Source of the DNA: Saccharomonospora marina XMU15 | GTDB taxonomy: Bacteria > Actinomycetota > Actinomycetes > Mycobacteriales > Pseudonocardiaceae | Length of the DNA stretch: 64,000 nucleotides | NCBI RefSeq assembly: GCF_000244955.1 | Contig: NZ_CM001439.1 | Location: 4,324,643-4,388,642, forward strand | Direction: 5' to 3' | In this document: one piece after another, positions 16,738-25,954 of the stretch | Position numbering within the stretch: position 1 is the stretch's first letter | Layout: each line of letters starts with the position of its first letter | Made by a program: the position numbers and the translations under genes | Notes under the pieces: generated by a model | The model's input: only the letters and a program-made list of their open reading frames with translations | Database searches by the model: none | What the model was told of the DNA's origin: nothing

Positions 16738-17772
16738 TTAGCCGGTCACCGGCGATGCCGAGGCGTCGGTGCGTGCGGCCGTGACGGTGTGGGCGTCGAG
16801 GATCGCGGTGCGGGCAGCCTGGGCGAGGATGGCTTGCGTGCGTGCGGTGAAGCCGAGGCGGTTCCAGTGGAATATGGTCGCGTAGCTGATGACCTCGCGC
16901 AGGCCTCGGCGAAGGCGACCTTCGCTGGCCGCGGTGCCGAGGGCGTGGCCGGCGTCGCGGAAGGCTCTGGCCCAGGGAGCGAGGAGTGCCAGTGGTCCTC
17001 CCGGGCTGAGCAGAGGCCCCCGTTCGGGAATGTCGACGAGGAGGGCCTGACGGATCGCGTCGGCCATGGCGGCGACGTTGCCGGAGGTGACGTCGGCGGG
17101 CAGCGGGCGTTGCCGGGAGACGTGGTGCCAGATGTCGCCTTGTTCGTACCACTCGGTGCGGGCGGCGCGCATAAGAGTGCTGCACAGCAGCAGGGACAGC
17201 TCGCGGCGGCCGAGGCCGATGCTCTGGTGCGGCAGAGTGAGGATGGCGTGGCTGTCGGCGCAGAAGAGGGCGTGGGCGATGTCGATTCCGGGCTGGTCAC
17301 CGAAGGCTGCAGTTTCGGGTTCGTAGATGCCGGTCCACCACGAGTGGAGGTGACCGTTCGCGGTGAGGTCGTCGAAGGCGCTGGACAGTGTCTGCACTAG
17401 GTCGTCGCGGTGGTCGGGGCCGACGCGGAGGCGTAGCCGCCAGCAGGGGTGTTTGCGGATGAACCACCATCCGCTGCTCAGTCCGTCGTCGGCAGCGAGG
17501 GTGAGCAGCGGGGCGAGGTGCTGAGTGGCGGTGTGTTCGGCGCGGGTCCAGTCGGTGAAGCGGAGGTAGACCTGCCACCAGCCGGGATCGGTGTGCTGGT
17601 CGAGCGCGCGCTGGCCCGCGTTCCGGTAGACCTCGACCGCGTCGGCCAGCGCGGGTGCGTCCAACCCGGCTGCCGAGGCGGCCTGGTCCAGCGGCGTGCC
17701 GGTGAGGACGGTGGCGATGGCGTGCTCGAGGGTGGGGCGCGGGGTCAGGTGATCAGCAGGCATGCGTCCCAT
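16738..17772 (-). CDS. thiopeptide-type bacteriocin biosynthesis protein (stand-alone elimination-domain protein)
   Basis: About 344 residues, or 341 from the second ATG at 17763. This is the stand-alone LanB C-terminal (SpaB_C-like) domain, which in class I lanthipeptide and thiopeptide systems removes glutamate from glutamylated Ser/Thr. Visible family marks are WWQVYLRFTDWTRAEHTA, GWWFIRKHPCWRLRLRV and WWTGIYEPETAAFGDQPGIDIAH. The start overlaps the LanC gene by about 20 bases. The large LanB upstream already has such a domain at its C-terminus, so one of the two may have a different or structural role. Confidence 0.88.
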   Translation of the reverse strand: MGRMPADHLTPRPTLEHAIATVLTGTPLDQAASAAGLDAPALADAVEVYRNAGQRALDQHTDPGWWQVYLRFTDWTRAEHTATQHLAPLLTLAADDGLSSGWWFIRKHPCWRLRLRVGPDHRDDLVQTLSSAFDDLTANGHLHSWWTGIYEPETAAFGDQPGIDIAHALFCADSHAILTLPHQSIGLGRRELSLLLCSTLMRAARTEWYEQGDIWHHVSRQRPLPADVTSGNVAAMADAIRQALLVDIPERGPLLSPGGPLALLAPWARAFRDAGHALGTAASEGRLRRGLREVISYATIFHWNRLGFTARTQAILAQAARTAILDAHTVTAARTDASASPVTG

Positions 17773-18959
17773 CCCGAGATCGGTGGTGTGTGGTGGATCG
17801 CGGTGCGCGCGGCGAGGGCGAGGCCCGCGGCACCGGTGAGGAATCCGGTGTTCTCGCTGGCGCTAGTGGAGGCGGCGTGGTTCAGGGCTGCGGCCAGGCT
17901 CGGCAGCTGCGCGGCGATATCCGGGGTGAGCGAATCCTGGGCGGCGCGCCAAGCGGTGTGGTGGAGCCCGGCCCAGCCGTGGCAGAGGCTGGTGTCGGTG
18001 ACGTGGGCGAGCTGGGCGGGGTCGGCGAGGCAGGCGACGAGGGCGTCTTCGGCGAGACGTTGCCGTGCGGTGTCGCCGGTGGCGATGGCGGCGATCTGCT
18101 GCGCGCGGGCGATGCCGGGGGTGCCGTAGCACCAGCTCGGGCGGAGTGGGCCGCCCTGGAGGGCCCGCCCGGTGCGGAGTTCGTCGTGGGTGAGCCATTC
18201 CGGCCACCACGGGCCGGAATCGTCGTCATGGCGCCAGGTGTCCAGATGCCTGCAGATCCGGGCGATCGCCTCGGCGTGGCCGTCGACGGTGACACCGTGG
18301 CGCAGTGCGGTGCCGAGAAAGGCCAGCACGCCGGAGATGCCGTGGGCGAGACCAAGGTTCGCGTGACCGCCGGGTGTCGCGATCGTGGTGTCCGGATCGT
18401 GCGCGACCCACCAGCCGGGCAGCTGGTCGGGCCGGGGTTCGGTCAGGTGCACGAGGTAGCCCAGAATCTGTTCGAGGATGTCGGCACCGGGGCTGTGCTG
18501 GAGTAGGAGTCGCCCGATCCCAGTCAGCCCGGTGAACAAGTCGTACTCGCCGAAACTCGCGACCTCGCCGCGGCCGGCGCGGGCGATAGCGGACTCGACA
18601 CGGTGCCAGGCCACGGTGCGGACGTGGTGTTCCAGGCTGGCGACCGCGCGGTGGTAACGGTTGTGCCCGTCTGCCTGAGCCGCGCGCAGGAGGAAGAAGA
18701 TCGCCGGGGCGCCGAGGTAGAGATTGGTGTCGGCGGCCGTGCTGACGCCCCGGGCGGTCGCGGCGGCGACCCACGGGTGGGCGGTGGCCCAGGACCCGGC
18801 TCCGGCGAGAGCGCGTTCGACGTGCAACAGCGCGATCCCAGCCGCGCCCTCGGACAGTGACTGCTCCCGGCCGCTGTGGTCGTCCGGGTCGATGGCCGGG
18901 TCCGCCAGCTGCGCGGCCAACCGGTCGGAGACTTCTTCTGGTTCCCGCGTGGTGGTCAT
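17745..18959 (-). CDS. LanC-like lanthionine cyclase
   Basis: A 404-residue zinc-dependent cyclase that adds cysteine thiols to dehydrated Ser/Thr to close (methyl)lanthionine rings. The zinc ligands are visible as SWCYGTPG and SLCHGWAG (Cys and Cys-His), and a further conserved block is GLAHGISGVLAFL. Length is normal for a free LanC. The ATG at 18959 overlaps the LanB stop (ATGA). A longer frame upstream runs through LanB and is spurious. It acts in the cytoplasm on the leader-bearing precursor encoded at 22116. Confidence 0.93.
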   Translation of the reverse strand: MTTTREPEEVSDRLAAQLADPAIDPDDHSGREQSLSEGAAGIALLHVERALAGAGSWATAHPWVAAATARGVSTAADTNLYLGAPAIFFLLRAAQADGHNRYHRAVASLEHHVRTVAWHRVESAIARAGRGEVASFGEYDLFTGLTGIGRLLLQHSPGADILEQILGYLVHLTEPRPDQLPGWWVAHDPDTTIATPGGHANLGLAHGISGVLAFLGTALRHGVTVDGHAEAIARICRHLDTWRHDDDSGPWWPEWLTHDELRTGRALQGGPLRPSWCYGTPGIARAQQIAAIATGDTARQRLAEDALVACLADPAQLAHVTDTSLCHGWAGLHHTAWRAAQDSLTPDIAAQLPSLAAALNHAASTSASENTGFLTGAAGLALAARTAIHHTPPISGWDACLLIT

Positions 18960-21900
18960 GTCCGGTCCTGGCGAAGAAGGGCGAGGCGACGCTGGGCGAC
19001 GGCGCGGGCGAGTCGGTCGGTGACCTTTTCCGTGCCGGGGTCCACGCTCACCGCGCGCAGGTGGTGACTGTGCAGGAGCGTCCGCAGCACCAGCTGTTCC
19101 TCGACGCTCTCGTCGTGCATCGCGTGCCCGCGGTAGGCGGTGAGGGCGCGGTGGCGCTGGCTCCATGCCTCGGTGACGGCCTGTCCGCCAGGCAGAGGCT
19201 CCAACTGGGGCTGACCGTGGTCGCCGACGAGGTCGAGGGCACTGGCAGCGATCGCGCGGTCGAGCTTGCCTGGTTCGTGGGGCAGCATGTTGACCAGGTT
19301 GCACAATCCAAGGTCTGGGGAATGGGCCAGTGACGCGGCGATCGCGGTCATGGAAGCAGCCGCGAGGGATTGACTCGGTGCCCCGGCGCGTTTCGCGCAC
19401 CGCAGTTGTTCGACGGCGGCCACCGAATCCGCGGTGAACACTTCATCGAGGGCGTGGCGCGTGTCCGGATGATGGCCGAGGACAGCAGGAGCAGGCGTGG
19501 CGGAGGCGTAGGTGAGCGCAGCGAGCAGACCTGCCTCGCGCACCGTCGCGGCCCAGGCCGTGAGCCGGGCGGCCACGGCGTCGTGGGTATCGGTGCCGGT
19601 GCGCAGGCACAGCACGAGGTGCTGGTCGCTGTCGGCTCGCGCGGGGTCGTGGTGCCGCCAGAACCACCACGGCGCGGCGCCGTGCTCGCTGCTGACGCCG
19701 GCGAGCAGGCTGGGAAGGTAGTCGGTGAGGATCTCGTCGAACCGCGCGGGATGGGCGTGCAGGAGCGCGCGGATAATCCCTGTGCGGCCGGGCATCGTGG
19801 TGTCCGAGCGGCACACCGCGACGCATGGCCGGGCTGCCCGCGTGTCGGTGCGCCGAGGCGTGTTCTCCGGCGGGGCGGCGCGCAGTGGGACCACCAGCTC
19901 GCAGGGGCGGCCAGCCCAGCCGTCGCTCTCGTGGGGACCGGCCTCGCGTAGTTCGAGGCGGCCGGACCGGGTGCGTTCCAGGCGGCGGCGCAGCAGCACG
20001 CGATCAGCATGGTCGTCCAGGTCGAGCGCGAGCCGGAGTTCGCCTTCGACCAGAACGACCGCCGACGGGACCTGCCACCGTGCCCGCCAGGAGTGCAGCG
20101 CGTCGTCCCAGGAACTGGTGCCGGTGGTCGCGGGTCGGAGGTCGGTGGGGGTGAGGTGCCAGCGCGCGGGCGAGAGGACGGCGCGGCCGTGCCGGATGCG
20201 GGGCACGAACGGCAGGTCGTCGGCGACGCCGTAGCCGAACGGGCCGTAGACCGCGCGACGAGCGGACGCGACTTCGGCCAGGAACCGTGCCAGCGGCGGG
20301 GTTTGGATGGTGTTCTGCAGCGCGTGCGGAATGTGCGGCTGGACTCGCTGGCCGGTGGAGATCCGCACGAGCGCGATCTCGTCGGCGTCGGCGGTCACGG
20401 CGAGATCGTCCAGCGCGATCACGGTCGGGTCCTCGGCGTGGTGTTCGCCGAGTGAGATCAGGTACGGCAGGAGCCGGGGCACGCGCGTGATGTTCTCGTT
20501 GCGTTCGCGCCGTGGCGGGAACGACAGCTGCGCACAGATGACGTCGCCGCGGTCCGGGGTGTAGCTGCCGACCAGTCGTTCCCGGTCCTGTGTGGACAGC
20601 AGGCGGGTGAAGCGTCCGGCCATGCTGGTGGCGTGCATCGGCGCGCCGGTGACCCACAGCTGGAAATGCCCGCGCTCCAGGGCTTCCGATGAGGCGGCAT
20701 GGAGCTGGAACGCCAGCTCCGCTCGCGCGGGCGCCACGAGTTTCGCGTGGTCTCCGACACGGAGGTCCTCCAGCACGGACTCGGTCACGACGATCTCGGC
20801 CCGGTTTTCGGTGCTGGCACGCTGGATCAGCCGCAGCAGACCGACGTCGCGTTCGGTGGCCAGGTGCGCGGCATGCGGGCGAGCCGCGCCCAGAAAACCA
20901 GCGGGGAAGCCCAGGCCGGAGTCGGCGACCACCTCCCGCACACCGACGACCGCGCCCGCGCCGTAGCAGTCCAGGAACCGGGCGTGCCAGTCCTTCCATG
21001 CCGGATCGCCGAACGGAAACGGGGTGAGCCTCAGCAGCGTCGTCGCGGCGACCTCCGCCTCGCGCAGCACCGCCTCGGGGACGGTCAACTTGCCGGCCAC
21101 CGCCACGTCCACGGCCTGTACCCGCCCCGCGGTCGGGTGGACCGCGCGCATCCGATCCTCAGTCTGCTCTAAGGCGACCGCGTGCTCGGCCATCGGACCC
21201 CAGGCACGTACTGCGGCCAACTCGTCCCGGATCGCGGTGAGTTCGGCGACCATCTTCACCAGGTCCGGCAGGTCGTCGATGCCCGCGGCGTCGAGTTCGG
21301 CGAGCACGTGCGACAAGGGGTCCGCCGCCGTCAACGGTGGTCGCAGCGTGGTGATCAGCGCGCCGCCGTCAATCAGCTGTGCCAGCAGTCGGCTGATGGT
21401 CTCGCGGTCGGCGGCGGGGAATTCGGCGCGGATCCGCTCGGCCAACTCCGCTATCCGTACCGGGTACGCAGCGCCGTCCAGGGCCGCCGCGACCGCGCGG
21501 GTGTGGCGGATGGAGGTGTCGAGTGCCGCGCCGCGCTGGGGCTGGGTTTCGTCTGGGCGGGCGGGAATCACGAGCCTGGCGCCGCGCCGGAACGCGACGT
21601 TGTTGGCTACCACCGTCAAGCGCGGCAGCAGGTCGTGACGTTGCTGCAGGCCCGCGATGATCTCGCCGAGCCATCGGGCGTCCGTCTGCGCCGACACCCG
21701 GCATTCGGGATCGACGCGAGCGGACGCCGGGGCGTCGGCGGAGGCGGCGGCGACCCCGGCGAACAAGCCGAACGGGGTCGCGCGCCGCCTCCACCGCAGC
21801 AGGTAGGACGAGGTGGCCGCCAGCACACGCCGAACCTGGCGCGGGTCGCCGTCGCCACCGGAAGTGAGCTGGTCGATCTGCTCGGCCAGCACCGGGCTCG

Positions 21901-22084
21901 CGATCCGCAGCGCGGCCCGGACCTCCGCCCGATGCCACAACCGCACCAGCCACGCCCTCCCGGCGCCCACGGCGTCCCCGGTTCCGGCGGACACGGCCTC
22001 GGGTATGTCCAGCCCGCCCGGGTCCGTGCTTACCCTGGCCAGCACGAGATCGACGTGCTGGAAGTAGGTCCGTTTCGCGGCCAT
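18956..22084 (-). CDS. class I lantibiotic dehydratase (full-length LanB)
   Basis: A 1042-residue dehydratase. Residues about 1-700 are the glutamylation domain, which uses glutamyl-tRNA to activate Ser/Thr (it opens MAAKRTYFQHVDLVLAR, then SSYLLRWRRRATPFGLFAGVA, which is the conserved R-TPFGLF block). Residues about 770-1040 are the elimination domain (WWFWRHHDPARADSDQHLVLCLR). Its length matches known full-length LanB proteins. It starts 31 bases after the precursor gene and is coupled to LanC. The neighbourhood makes the 68-aa FxLD peptide the expected substrate. Confidence 0.95.
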   Translation of the reverse strand: MAAKRTYFQHVDLVLARVSTDPGGLDIPEAVSAGTGDAVGAGRAWLVRLWHRAEVRAALRIASPVLAEQIDQLTSGGDGDPRQVRRVLAATSSYLLRWRRRATPFGLFAGVAAASADAPASARVDPECRVSAQTDARWLGEIIAGLQQRHDLLPRLTVVANNVAFRRGARLVIPARPDETQPQRGAALDTSIRHTRAVAAALDGAAYPVRIAELAERIRAEFPAADRETISRLLAQLIDGGALITTLRPPLTAADPLSHVLAELDAAGIDDLPDLVKMVAELTAIRDELAAVRAWGPMAEHAVALEQTEDRMRAVHPTAGRVQAVDVAVAGKLTVPEAVLREAEVAATTLLRLTPFPFGDPAWKDWHARFLDCYGAGAVVGVREVVADSGLGFPAGFLGAARPHAAHLATERDVGLLRLIQRASTENRAEIVVTESVLEDLRVGDHAKLVAPARAELAFQLHAASSEALERGHFQLWVTGAPMHATSMAGRFTRLLSTQDRERLVGSYTPDRGDVICAQLSFPPRRERNENITRVPRLLPYLISLGEHHAEDPTVIALDDLAVTADADEIALVRISTGQRVQPHIPHALQNTIQTPPLARFLAEVASARRAVYGPFGYGVADDLPFVPRIRHGRAVLSPARWHLTPTDLRPATTGTSSWDDALHSWRARWQVPSAVVLVEGELRLALDLDDHADRVLLRRRLERTRSGRLELREAGPHESDGWAGRPCELVVPLRAAPPENTPRRTDTRAARPCVAVCRSDTTMPGRTGIIRALLHAHPARFDEILTDYLPSLLAGVSSEHGAAPWWFWRHHDPARADSDQHLVLCLRTGTDTHDAVAARLTAWAATVREAGLLAALTYASATPAPAVLGHHPDTRHALDEVFTADSVAAVEQLRCAKRAGAPSQSLAAASMTAIAASLAHSPDLGLCNLVNMLPHEPGKLDRAIAASALDLVGDHGQPQLEPLPGGQAVTEAWSQRHRALTAYRGHAMHDESVEEQLVLRTLLHSHHLRAVSVDPGTEKVTDRLARAVAQRRLALLRQDRT

Positions 22085-22115
22085 GCGCCTCGCCCTGCCT
22101 TCTACTCGGAGTCGG

Positions 22116-22322
22116 TCACAGAGGCGTGGCGACGTGGCTGGTGCAGGCGGACCCGCAGGTCGTGCCGCCGCAGTTGTCGCTGGTGTCGCACGACATCTTC
22201 GCCAGCGGCAGGCTGTCGGCGATCACCGTCAGATCCAGCGAGAACTCGTCGGACTCCTCGGCCGGGGATGCGAGGGCCGAGATCTCTGCGTCCTCGGACG
22301 GGCGCTTGAGGGCCAGGGTCAT
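22116..22322 (-). CDS. FxLD-family lanthipeptide precursor
   Basis: A 68-residue precursor peptide. The leader carries the family motif FSLDLTVI at residues 27-34, in an acidic context (AEESDEF). The core after about residue 43 has four cysteines (45, 51, 56, 60) and about nine Ser/Thr, in the pattern SCDTSDNCGG then TCGSACTSH. That allows up to four (methyl)lanthionine rings. The ATG at 22322 follows AAGGAG, which lies inside the last codons of the methyltransferase gene upstream, so the peptide is translated with its modifying enzymes. Leader cleavage site is not clear. Asp46 and Asp49 are candidates for the PIMT-like methyltransferase. Confidence 0.92.
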   Translation of the reverse strand: MTLALKRPSEDAEISALASPAEESDEFSLDLTVIADSLPLAKMSCDTSDNCGGTTCGSACTSHVATPL

Positions 22323-22329
22323 GATTCGA

Positions 22330-23607
22330 TCACTCCTTCTCGGTTACTTCTTGGTGTTCCTGGCCTGTCGGGGAAGGCCAGGAGATCGTGATGCGCTGGT
22401 GCTGCTTGTCGACAACGAGACCGTCCGGCAGCTGTTCGTCCGGGGTTCCGGGCGGCCACACGCCGAAGGTCGGCCCGGCACCGTGGCGCTGCTCGCGGTC
22501 CCACGCACGGATCTGCTCGCAGAACGCGGCGGCGAGGTCGTCGGCGTGCGGGCCGAAGGCGTGCGCGCCGAATTCGGCGATCCCTGGTTCGACACCGCGC
22601 GTGGTCAGATACGCGACCGAGTCACCCTCAATGACCGCGGAGTCGAACCACACAATGCGGTCGTCGACCAGTGTCGGCCGCAGCGATGCCTCGGCGCGCA
22701 GCTTGCCGAACCCGGGAAATACGGTGGCCAGCCACAGTTGCAGCGTCTCGAACGACTCGGCTGCGCCGACCCGCACACCCGTCCAGGATTCCGACCGCGG
22801 GGTGTCCAGGACGCCGTCGAGGTCGGGTACCTGCTCGCCGGGCCAGCCGTCGTCGAACCGCATCACCGCCTCGGTACCGCGCAGCGGCACCAGCTGCTCC
22901 TGGTGCGCTCCGGTGCCTTGCATGGCGACGAAGCCGCAGATCTCCGCCGAGCGGCTCACCAGATGATCGCCTTCGCGGACCAGTTCCAGGGAACGGGTCA
23001 GCCCCCGCACCCGCAGCGGCACCACCAGCCGCCCGTCGGGGGCGAGCTGGTCCAGCCACGCCTGGGGGATGTCCCAGGCGCCGACGGTGACGATGATCCG
23101 GTCGTAGGGAGCGAAGTCGGCGATCCCGGTCTCGGCGTCGGCGAGGATGACGTTGACCCGCTGGTAGCCGGCGGCATCGAGCAGCCTGCGGGCGCGTTCG
23201 GTGACGTCGGAGTCGATGTCGACGGTGGTGACTTGCCCGTCGGGTCCGGCCAGCCACGCCATCATGGCCGCGTTCACACCGCCGGAGCCGATCTCCAGGG
23301 CGCGCATCCCGGGGCGGATGTCGGACTGCTCCAGCATCCCGGCCTGCAGCTGCGGCGAGGACACCGTGCTGATCGGCACGCCGTGTTCGTCCCGCTTCAC
23401 ATGCACCGCGTCGCGGGCCTTGTATGCCTCCGCCGGTGTCGCTTCGGGGGCGAACAGGTGCCGGGGCACCTCGTCGAACACGGCGGCGACCCGATCGGTG
23501 CGGATCGCTCCCATCGTCCACAACTCGGCGATCATGGCCTTCCGCAACTCGGCGGGGTCCTCGGCCGCGCGGGCGGCGTCGGTGTCGGTGTGTCCCGGTG
23601 TGCTCAT
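22330..23607 (-). CDS. FxLD-system methyltransferase (PIMT-like)
   Basis: A 425-residue SAM methyltransferase related to protein-L-isoaspartate O-methyltransferase, the type found beside FxLD lanthipeptides. The PIMT-like core spans about residues 35-230: FDEVPRHLFAPEA, VSSPQLQAGMLEQ, then the SAM motif LEIGSGGVNAAMMAWL and the VTVGAWDIPQAWLDQL block. A C-terminal extension of about 190 residues follows. Relatives in lanthipeptide pathways methylate Asp to form aspartimide or isoaspartate. The ATG at 23607 follows AGAGGA. The stop is seven bases before the precursor start. Confidence 0.9.
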   Translation of the reverse strand: MSTPGHTDTDAARAAEDPAELRKAMIAELWTMGAIRTDRVAAVFDEVPRHLFAPEATPAEAYKARDAVHVKRDEHGVPISTVSSPQLQAGMLEQSDIRPGMRALEIGSGGVNAAMMAWLAGPDGQVTTVDIDSDVTERARRLLDAAGYQRVNVILADAETGIADFAPYDRIIVTVGAWDIPQAWLDQLAPDGRLVVPLRVRGLTRSLELVREGDHLVSRSAEICGFVAMQGTGAHQEQLVPLRGTEAVMRFDDGWPGEQVPDLDGVLDTPRSESWTGVRVGAAESFETLQLWLATVFPGFGKLRAEASLRPTLVDDRIVWFDSAVIEGDSVAYLTTRGVEPGIAEFGAHAFGPHADDLAAAFCEQIRAWDREQRHGAGPTFGVWPPGTPDEQLPDGLVVDKQHQRITISWPSPTGQEHQEVTEKE

Positions 23608-23726
23608 CCGTTCCTCTCTTGAAAACCCTTGTCTCGCATCATGTTCTCGTTGTCGCCGGAGAATGCTCGGCTCAGCTTGTGGCCGGTAACCTCCGTGCGG
23701 GAAGGTTTCGTACCGTATCGAGGTGA

Positions 23727-24068
23727 TCACCCTCCGGCGAGCTGCCGCGCGGGCGTCACCGGCCGTTGTCGGTGCCGTCCGGCTCGATCAGCGCCGGACG
23801 GTGCGTCGTCGCCGATGAGCTGCTGGTGGGCCGTCTCCCACACGGTGCACTCGCTGGGACGCCATCGGCGCGAGCAGCGGGCGCACTGGCCGCGGGCGTC
23901 GAGTGCGTGCTGGTCGAGCAACTGCCGCCACGCGGTGGTCAAGCGGGCGATTTCCGTTTCGGCCAAGGCGGCTTTGGAGAGCGTGTCGCCTTTCGCGGCC
24001 AGGACGTCGAGGTAGTCCAGACGGTCAGCGACAGCCCGCCGCAGCGTGGCGGTGAGTACCTCGTCCAT
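23727..24068 (-). CDS. small protein with possible zinc site
   Basis: A 113-residue protein; ATG at 24068 with GAAGGAG. The first half is helical (LRRAVADRLDYLDVLAAKGDTLSKAALAE), the middle has CARCSRRWRPSEC, a three-cysteine cluster. It lies 14 bases after the gene upstream and 120 bases before the FxLD methyltransferase on the same strand, so it may belong to the lanthipeptide operon. Not recognised; small CxxC proteins of this kind are common near actinomycete XRE regulators. Confidence 0.65.
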   Translation of the reverse strand: MDEVLTATLRRAVADRLDYLDVLAAKGDTLSKAALAETEIARLTTAWRQLLDQHALDARGQCARCSRRWRPSECTVWETAHQQLIGDDAPSGADRAGRHRQRPVTPARQLAGG

Positions 24069-24082
24069 CGGAATGGCTCCTT

Positions 24083-24361
24083 CTACTCGTCCGGATATCG
24101 TCGCTGCCGCTGGGGCCAGAGGCGCTCGTGCAGCTCGCTCGGCACGAACTCGGCGAGGCGCAATCCGGCTGCCAGCAGTCGTCTGGCCGCGTCGTCGAAC
24201 AAGCTGCATGGCCACGGATCGGTCGAGCAGCACGGGCAAAGGTAAGGCTGATCGGGTGGTGGGAGATGGCGAGCTGCCTGGTCGACGAATTCGGCCATCC
24301 GGCCGATCGGACTGTCGAGCGCGACCACGACGGCCACACAGTCCCGCCAGCCTTCCGCCAC
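24083..24361 (-). CDS. small cysteine-rich protein
   Basis: A 92-residue protein from the GTG at 24361 (an in-frame stop two codons upstream rules out a longer start). It has PYLCPCCSTDPWPCSLFDDAARRLL, with four clustered cysteines. It precedes the gene at 24068 by 14 bases. Similar proteins with CPCCxxxxWPC motifs occur next to XRE-TPR genes in actinomycetes. Function unknown. Confidence 0.6.
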   Translation of the reverse strand: MAEGWRDCVAVVVALDSPIGRMAEFVDQAARHLPPPDQPYLCPCCSTDPWPCSLFDDAARRLLAAGLRLAEFVPSELHERLWPQRQRRYPDE

Positions 24362-24646
24362 GGTTCACGCGCCCCGCGCCGACCCCGTCGACGTGCCCGC
24401 CGCTGACCAACTCTGGCGATCGACGGTGCTTCTGGCGCGGCTTGGGCCGTGGGCATGCCGGGTGATCACTTCTGCCATGGTTCGACCCTGACCCGGGCCC
24501 GCAGCGAGGCCAAGGCGCGGACGAGGGATGTCAAGGGGAGGATTCGGGGAGGGTTTCCATCCTCCCTTGTCGACCGATGGTGTTGAGCTGACCACGAGCT
24601 GTGTCAGGATGGTGCAGGTCAGCACGTGGGAGGGCGGCCCGCATCA

Positions 24647-25954
24647 ATGGACAATGATCAGCTCCGGCAGGCTCGGGAACGCACCGAGTCCCCGACGCAA
24701 CCAGGCGAGTGCCTGTCTCGTCAGGAGCTTGCTGACCTGGTCAATCAGCACATCGCGGTGCACCACGAGACGCAGGCCGTGACCGATGCCAACTACATCG
24801 GCAAGCTCGAACGCGGCGTGATCCGCTGGCCCGGCGCGCTCTACCGCGAAGCGCTGCGAGCGGTGCTGGGGGCCTCCACCGATGCCGCGCTGGGCTTTAC
24901 CAACCGGCGGCGCACGGTGGTAAAGCTGGCAGACGTGGACCGCAAGCAGTTCCTGCGCAGCGTCGGCCTCGGTGTCGGCGCGCTGACACTGGCTCCCGTC
25001 GCAGTCCGGCTGCAGGGCAGCGAACCTACCCCCGTACCCTCCCGGGTCGGCACCGCCGAGATCGGCCAGATCGCCACCGCGGCGAAGGTGTTCGCCGGCT
25101 GGGACCACACCTACGGCGGCGGCCTCGCCCGCGAAGCCGTCCAGGCCCAGCTGCACTGGTCGGCCGGTTTGCTCGACGCCAGCTGCGACGAACACCTGCG
25201 CGGCCCGCTGCGCAGCGCGATCGGCTACCTGGCCCACACCTGCGGGTTCATGGCCTTCGACGCCTACGCCCACGACGACGCCACGCACGCGTTCCAGTTC
25301 GGCCTCGCCTGCGCCGAAGAGGCCAGCGACTGGCACCTGCGCGCCAAGATCCTCTCCTCCATGGCGCGGCACGCGATCTGGATCGGCAAACCCGACCAGG
25401 GGCTGACCTGGATCGAGCACGCCCTGGTGCGCACCGACCGCCTCACCGCGACCGAGCGGGCAATGCTGCACACCGCCCACGCCCGCGCACTGGCCAAGAT
25501 GCGCCGCACCCGCGACGCCCTCGCCGCCGTCGGCCGCGCCGACGACGCCTTCGCCCACACCACCCCGGCCAACGATCCGCCATGGATGGCCTACTACGAC
25601 CATGCCCAGCACGTCGGCGACACCGGCCACGCCCTATTCGACCTCGCCGTTCACGGGCACCGGCCGCTCGATGCCACCGCGCGGCTCTCAGACGCCGTCA
25701 CCGGGCATACCGACGCCTACGCCCGCTCCCGCGCGATCTCCCAGATCAAGCTGGCCACCTTGACCATGGCCACCGGTGACCCCGCCGAGGCGGCCGTCAT
25801 CGGCCAGGCCGCGCTCGACATCGCGGGCACGGTGCGCTCCCGCCGCGCCGCCGACGATCTGCGCGAGCTGTCCCGCTACGCCCACCGCCACAGCCGCACA
25901 CCCGAGGTCGCCGCCTTGCGCCAGCGCATCCACACAGTGGTCACCGCGTCGTGA
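24647..25954 (+). CDS. XRE-TPR transcriptional regulator next to lanthipeptide cluster
   Basis: A 435-residue regulator. ATG at 24647 is preceded by GGAGGG; a GTG at 24626 is also in frame. The first ~80 residues hold an HTH (LSRQELADLVNQHIAVH, TDANYIGKLERGVIRWPG). A linker with a hydrophobic run (FLRSVGLGVGALTLAPVAV) leads to TPR-like helices to the end. It is divergent from the lanthipeptide operon and overlaps the kinase gene downstream by four bases (GTGA). Its position makes it a candidate regulator of the cluster. Confidence 0.8.
   Translation: MDNDQLRQARERTESPTQPGECLSRQELADLVNQHIAVHHETQAVTDANYIGKLERGVIRWPGALYREALRAVLGASTDAALGFTNRRRTVVKLADVDRKQFLRSVGLGVGALTLAPVAVRLQGSEPTPVPSRVGTAEIGQIATAAKVFAGWDHTYGGGLAREAVQAQLHWSAGLLDASCDEHLRGPLRSAIGYLAHTCGFMAFDAYAHDDATHAFQFGLACAEEASDWHLRAKILSSMARHAIWIGKPDQGLTWIEHALVRTDRLTATERAMLHTAHARALAKMRRTRDALAAVGRADDAFAHTTPANDPPWMAYYDHAQHVGDTGHALFDLAVHGHRPLDATARLSDAVTGHTDAYARSRAISQIKLATLTMATGDPAEAAVIGQAALDIAGTVRSRRAADDLRELSRYAHRHSRTPEVAALRQRIHTVVTAS

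Noticed and set aside
21182-22309. Plus-strand open frame of 375 codons over LanB and the precursor
   Set aside because: Antisense to clear LanB and FxLD genes; low-complexity, without recognisable motifs.
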